A DNA stretch of 64,000 bases. Origin: CAZAPO01 sp044841755 (GTDB taxonomy: Bacteria > Bacteroidota > Bacteroidia > Flavobacteriales > Flavobacteriaceae). The notes beneath the pieces were generated by a model. That model made no database searches and was not told the DNA's origin. It worked only from the letters and a program-made list of their open reading frames with translations. Both the position numbers and the translations under genes were made by a program. Below, in pieces: positions 60,741 to 64,000 of the stretch. How positions within the stretch are numbered: the first letter of the stretch is position 1; each line of letters opens with the position of its first letter. Where the stretch lies: contig JAXOFM010000003.1 of the NCBI GenBank assembly GCA_044841755.1, positions 124,001-188,000 on the forward strand. Direction: 5' to 3'.

Positions 60741-61244
60741 CTATTTTAGAAAACGTTTAAAACCAATTCTTATTAGCATTTTCTTTTCAAAATTCCAGAA
60801 AAATTGAAATTGGCCAAATAACCAGCCAAAGGTAACTAAAAGTATTTGATAAAAGATTAATCCAACAAAAACATATAGAATCCAATAGATAATGATGTTT
60901 AAGTTTTCTTTATTGATGCCTAAAAGATTAAACAAAGGTTTACTAATAAAAACAGAAGAACTACCAGTCATGGCAAAAACCAAAAACACACGTATCATTT
61001 CCCATTTATAAGTCAAAATCCACTTTTTTTCAAGCTTTTTAAACAACCACAGAGTGATTTTAAGCATTATGAAGTATAAAACTATGGTTGTAATAATTAA
61101 GAATGGAATCTCAACTCTTTCGTGTCTACTAAAGAATATAGCTGCAAGTTTATAACAGGAATACAATAAAAATAAAATACCTAAGAAAGGAAACAGCAGT
61201 TGCCAGTTTTGTTTAATTTCCCAACGATCTTTAAATTTTCTCAT
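60741..61244 (-). CDS. DUF6787-like membrane protein
   Basis: About 167 residues from the ATG at 61244 (an in-frame TTG at 61256 lies only a few bases after the predicted transcript start). Four predicted helices; the second half (KWEMIRVFLVFAMTGSSSVFISKPLFNLLGI ... YVFVGLIFYQILLVTFGWLFGQFQFFWNFEKKMLIRIG) is the DUF6787 core, preceded here by an extra two-helix part. Function unknown. First gene of the receptor cassette, with a TATATTTG -7 box at 61270-61277. Confidence 0.8.
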   Translation of the reverse strand: MRKFKDRWEIKQNWQLLFPFLGILFLLYSCYKLAAIFFSRHERVEIPFLIITTIVLYFIMLKITLWLFKKLEKKWILTYKWEMIRVFLVFAMTGSSSVFISKPLFNLLGINKENLNIIIYWILYVFVGLIFYQILLVTFGWLFGQFQFFWNFEKKMLIRIGFKRFLK

Positions 61245-61269
61245 TGTACACCTCAAAAATAAATGTGCG

Positions 61270-61277
61270 CAAATATA
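61270..61277 (-). promoter_or_regulatory. Putative -7 box of the receptor cassette
   Basis: TATATTTG on the minus strand; predicted leader about 20 nt to the ATG at 61244. No obvious Fur or Zur box could be called by eye. Confidence 0.45.
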
Positions 61278-61287
61278 ATATTCTCCA

Positions 61288-61719
61288 CTAAATTCTAGGG
61301 GTCAAACCTGTTAATTGTTGTTTATACTGTAGCTGGAAGTAAATAAAGTAATTATAGAGCTTATAATTAACTTCGTAACCATAATCAATATGAGGGCTAT
61401 AATCTATTTGTAATACATAAAGGTTTGGATCAAAACGTCTTGGTTGTAAAACTCTGTTGTTCCACTCTGTTACAAAGAGTCTATTTCTAGTTTCCATAAA
61501 CTGCTGTGTATAATAACCTTCTGGACGTGCAATTGTTTGTAACCAAGTATTGAATCCTGGTTCAATAATGATGATCTCGTATTCAAGCTCTTCATTGGCA
61601 ATTTTTACGGTGTCTTGTTCAGATACTTGAGTTGTATCACTTTTTGGAGTTACTTTATTAGGTGTTTTGCAACCTATAATCCCCAAGCAAATTAGAAGTA
61701 TAAGTGCTATATTTTTCAT
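61288..61719 (-). CDS. DUF6146 family lipoprotein
   Basis: About 143 residues from the ATG at 61719 (MKNIALILLICLGIIGCKTPNK, lipobox Cys17); the longer start at 61797 would hide the signal. The mature part contains YEIIIIEPGFNTWLQTIARPEGYYTQQFMETRNRLFVTEWNNRVLQP and PHIDYGYEVNYKLYNYFIYFQLQYKQQL, the DUF6146 core. Function unknown; outer-membrane or periplasmic face expected. Confidence 0.83.
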   Translation of the reverse strand: MKNIALILLICLGIIGCKTPNKVTPKSDTTQVSEQDTVKIANEELEYEIIIIEPGFNTWLQTIARPEGYYTQQFMETRNRLFVTEWNNRVLQPRRFDPNLYVLQIDYSPHIDYGYEVNYKLYNYFIYFQLQYKQQLTGLTPRI

Positions 61720-61783
61720 TTTCTTAGATTTTCTATTAAAGTTACAAAATCCATTACTTCTGTAGATTTTTTTAACATAAAAA

Positions 61784-61808
61784 AGGCTAAGTATCAAAAA
61801 CTTAGCCT
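61784..61808 (-). terminator. Terminator of the DUF937 gene
   Basis: AGGCTAAGT (61784-61792) pairs with ACTTAGCCT (61800-61808); a T-run follows on the minus strand. Confidence 0.8.
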
Positions 61809-61833
61809 ATTAATAATATTCTATAAAGGATAG

Positions 61834-62472
61834 TTACTTTTTTCCGAAAAGTCCACCTAATAAACCTCCAAGACCGCTTTTCTTTTTATTTCCACCCAAA
61901 ACCATTCCAGCAACATCATCTATAACACTACCATCTCCGTCTGCATCTAGCATTGATTCTAGAAAACTTTGTTCCTGATTAGGAGAATTGCCACTTAGCA
62001 TTCCACCAAGAAGTCCTTCTAGCCCAGATTGATTACTTACTTGCTTTTGGCGTTGTTGCTTTCCAAGAAAGCCCATTAAGATTGGAGCAGCCACTTTTAA
62101 TATTTCTACAACAGAACCAGCATCAACTCCAGATTTTGAACTCAATGCATTAGTAACATTTTGTTGTTTGTTACCTAAAACATGACCTAGTATTTTTCCG
62201 CCATCATCCATCACTCCAGCATCAACTCCACCAGCAAATAAACCTCCAAGATCATCTAAAATACTCCCATCGTGTTTGCTGTTTAACGCACCTAGTAATC
62301 CTTCTGCTCCTTGTGAACTTGATGCGTTCCGTTTCATAGCTTGCATTAATACTGGTAGTGCCATGGTCAATACACTTCCTGTTTTACTTTCGTTTTGTCC
62401 AGTTTGGTTTGATACTCCGTTAATGATAGTCTTCCCAAGATCACTATCTAATAAGTCTAATATTCCAGCCAT
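61834..62472 (-). CDS. DUF937 family protein
   Basis: 212 residues, Gly/Leu-rich. MAGILDLLDSDLGKTIINGVSNQTG and VLTMALPVLMQAMKRNA give the repeated helical DUF937 units, with GGLLGGLFGKK at the C-terminus. No signal peptide. Function unknown; relatives are often found in Gram-negative genomes near stress or envelope genes. It has its own downstream terminator. Confidence 0.85.
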   Translation of the reverse strand: MAGILDLLDSDLGKTIINGVSNQTGQNESKTGSVLTMALPVLMQAMKRNASSSQGAEGLLGALNSKHDGSILDDLGGLFAGGVDAGVMDDGGKILGHVLGNKQQNVTNALSSKSGVDAGSVVEILKVAAPILMGFLGKQQRQKQVSNQSGLEGLLGGMLSGNSPNQEQSFLESMLDADGDGSVIDDVAGMVLGGNKKKSGLGGLLGGLFGKK

Positions 62473-62518
62473 AGTTTTTGAATTATAATGAATTAGTCTG
62501 ATTACAAGGTATAAAAAA

Positions 62519-62540
62519 TGCCCTAACGTTAATTAGGACA
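62519..62540 (-). terminator. Terminator of serC-serA
   Basis: TGTCCTAA pairs with TTAGGGCA (one G-U wobble) around a 6-base loop in the minus-strand transcript, followed by a T run. Confidence 0.7.
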
Positions 62541-62569
62541 CTTTTATATTTATTAGGTCACTTTCTAAT

Positions 62570-63520
62570 CTATTTCAAAATTGAAATGATCTGTTCTGCT
62601 AGTTCGGTTCCTATTCTATCCTGAGCCTCATTTGTTGCTGCTCCTGTATGTGGAGTTAGTGATAATGCAGGATTCATAAGCAATTGTACTTCTGGCGTAG
62701 GTTCTTTTTCAAACACATCCAAAGCAGCTCTAGCTATTTTTCCGTTATTAATAGAGTCAATAAGTGCAATTTCATCTATCACACCACCACGAGCAGCATT
62801 AACTAAGAGCACTCCTTCTTTCATTATTTTCATTTCAGGAGCGCCAATTACATATTCTTTTTGTGCTGGTACGTGAAGTGTAATAAAATCAGAATTCTTT
62901 AACACCTCATCCTTTGAAACAGTTTTAATGTTGAAATTTAGTTTCTGACCATCAAAAAAATCAAGCTCTAAATTAGCTTCTTCTAAAAATGGATCATAAG
63001 CCATAACTTTCATTCCTGCTCCAATAGCTACTTTTGCAGTAGCTTGCCCAATACGTCCAAACCCAATAACACCTAAAGTTTTTCCTTTTAGTTCAACCCC
63101 TTTTGCATATGCTTTTTTAAGATCTTTAAAGCGTGAATCACCTTCTAAAGGCATTTCTCTGTTCGCATTATGTAAATAACGAGCCAAACCATATAAATGA
63201 GCGAAAACCAATTCTGCTACAGAATGTGATGAAGCTGCTGGTGTATTAATTACGTTAATCCCTTTTTCTTTAGCATACTCAACGTCTATATTGTCCATAC
63301 CAACACCACCACGTCCTATAATTTTAAGACCAGGACAAGCATCAATAAGCTCTTTGCGTACTTTTGTTGCACTTCTCACTAGGAGCACAGAAATTTCATT
63401 TTCGTTAATGTAGTTAGCTAATTGCTCCTGTGCAACAGTTGTTGTGCTTACATCAAATCCACGTTCTTGAAGTGCGTCAATACCTGATTGCGAAATTCCG
63501 TCGTTTGCTAATACTTTCAT
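62570..63520 (-). CDS. serA: D-3-phosphoglycerate dehydrogenase
   Basis: 316 residues: the short form without the C-terminal ACT regulatory domain, so serine feedback is probably absent. NAD-binding GVIGFGRIGQATAK, the catalytic Arg in NAARGGVIDE, the Glu in LDVFEKEP and the His in LTPHTGAAT are in place. Oxidises 3-phosphoglycerate to 3-phosphohydroxypyruvate, first step of serine synthesis. Follows serC by 5 nt. Confidence 0.93.
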   Translation of the reverse strand: MKVLANDGISQSGIDALQERGFDVSTTTVAQEQLANYINENEISVLLVRSATKVRKELIDACPGLKIIGRGGVGMDNIDVEYAKEKGINVINTPAASSHSVAELVFAHLYGLARYLHNANREMPLEGDSRFKDLKKAYAKGVELKGKTLGVIGFGRIGQATAKVAIGAGMKVMAYDPFLEEANLELDFFDGQKLNFNIKTVSKDEVLKNSDFITLHVPAQKEYVIGAPEMKIMKEGVLLVNAARGGVIDEIALIDSINNGKIARAALDVFEKEPTPEVQLLMNPALSLTPHTGAATNEAQDRIGTELAEQIISILK

Positions 63521-63525
63521 TTTAT

Positions 63526-63999
63526 TTATGCTTTTCTTTCTAATTCACTCATTACTTCAACTAAAACCTGAACACTCTCTAGTGGCAATGCATTATACAT
63601 AGATGCTCTATAACCTCCAACACTTCTGTGACCATTTACGCCACTGATACCAGCTTCTTTACACATGGTGTCAAAAGTTTCTTTTAAATCTTCATTAACC
63701 AAGTTAAAAGTAGCGTTCATTAGAGATCTATCTTCTTTTACAGCAAAACCTTTAAATAAAGGGTTTAGATCAATTTCTGAATATATTAATTGTGCTTTTT
63801 TGTTGTTGCGCTTTTCAATTTCAGCCAATCCACCAAGTCCTTTTAACCATTCTAAGGTTAGCATAGAGGTATAAACAGCAAAAACTGGAGGCGTATTGAA
63901 CATACTACTTTTACCAATATGTACTTTATAGTCCATCATTGAAGGTATCTTTCGAGATACTTTTCCTAAAATATCTTCTTTAACTACTACCAGCGTTGT
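63526..63999 (-). CDS. serC: Phosphoserine aminotransferase, 5' partial
   Basis: Truncated by the right edge; the frame stays open past the internal ATG at 63939 to base 63999, so the C-terminal 157 or so residues are here. KIPSMMDYKVHIGKSSMFNTPPVFAVYTSMLTLEWLKG and the ending NGHRSVGGYRASMYNALPLESVQVLVEVM are typical SerC. Converts 3-phosphohydroxypyruvate and glutamate to O-phosphoserine with PLP; the Lys lies outside the window. Confidence 0.93.
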   Translation of the reverse strand, partial: TTLVVVKEDILGKVSRKIPSMMDYKVHIGKSSMFNTPPVFAVYTSMLTLEWLKGLGGLAEIEKRNNKKAQLIYSEIDLNPLFKGFAVKEDRSLMNATFNLVNEDLKETFDTMCKEAGISGVNGHRSVGGYRASMYNALPLESVQVLVEVMSELERKA

Positions 64000-64000
64000 T

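Noticed and set aside
633..63999. tRNA, rRNA, insertion sequence or prophage genes
   Set aside because: I looked for cloverleaf-like segments, transposase or integrase motifs and terminal inverted repeats and found none that I could support.

Overview
The window looks like chromosomal DNA of a marine-type Flavobacteriaceae bacterium (phylum Bacteroidota). Supporting signs are the low G+C, the Bacteroidota -7 promoter box (TAnnTTTG) just upstream of many genes, the absence of Shine-Dalgarno sites apart from the frameshift stimulator in prfB, a type IX secretion C-terminal domain, several TonB-dependent receptors, and lineage-typical families (DUF3667, DUF4834, DUF5916, DUF6787, DUF6146, TIGR02757). 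No rRNA, tRNA, CRISPR, insertion sequence or prophage was found. It reads as ordinary core and near-core genome with compact operons, and no gene-free stretch exceeds about 240 bases. All family names come from reading the sequences; no search was run.

Layout. 1-8.6 kb: a truncated Crp/Fnr regulator, a secreted FG-GAP/T9SS protein, fumC, a 55-residue membrane protein, a TonB-family outer membrane protein, and the operon prfB-HAD phosphatase-ArsC, in which prfB needs a programmed +1 frameshift. 8.7-19.3 kb: a secreted zinc protease, threonine aldolase, YbaB, oligopeptidase B, and two PLP enzymes that fit cysteate synthase and cysteate acyltransferase of capnine (sulfonolipid) synthesis. These face a GNAT-like acyltransferase gene and an outer membrane protein gene. 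19.5-25 kb: DUF4834, YfhO, glycosyltransferase and flippase, a probable surface-glycan operon. 25-29.4 kb: two paralogous secreted repeat proteins, both with sigma-54-like promoters, around a small orphan gene and a serine hydrolase.

29.5-43.8 kb: DUF3667, uvrA, an ECF-like sigma factor with a long hairpin leader and a 47-residue follower, a cysteine-free endonuclease III, a peroxiredoxin, a large conserved protein of unknown function, the three-gene transhydrogenase pntAa-pntAb-pntB, a metallo-beta-lactamase-fold hydrolase, an esterase, DUF4870 and a degenerate dihydroorotase. 43.8-56.2 kb (all minus strand): a BatA/VWA membrane protein, GT2, a sialidase-fold lipoprotein, an S10 peptidase, TIGR02757, LolD, and two tandem DUF5916 outer membrane proteins, the upstream one with a GATT x6 microsatellite at its start. 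56.3-64 kb: folE, a small membrane protein, a candidate metal-uptake cassette (DUF6787, His-rich peptide, TonB receptor, lipoprotein), DUF6146, DUF937 and serA-serC.

How the genes connect. SerC makes O-phosphoserine, which is the reported CapA substrate, so serC-serA and the capA/capB candidates are metabolically linked although 46 kb apart. Capnoids have been associated with gliding in this phylum, and the T9SS substrate is consistent with a gliding lifestyle. Much of the window builds or maintains the cell envelope. The most promising poorly described elements are the sigma-54-like pair of secreted repeat proteins, the His/Cys-rich peptide beside a TonB receptor, and a possible N-acyltransferase for sulfonolipids.
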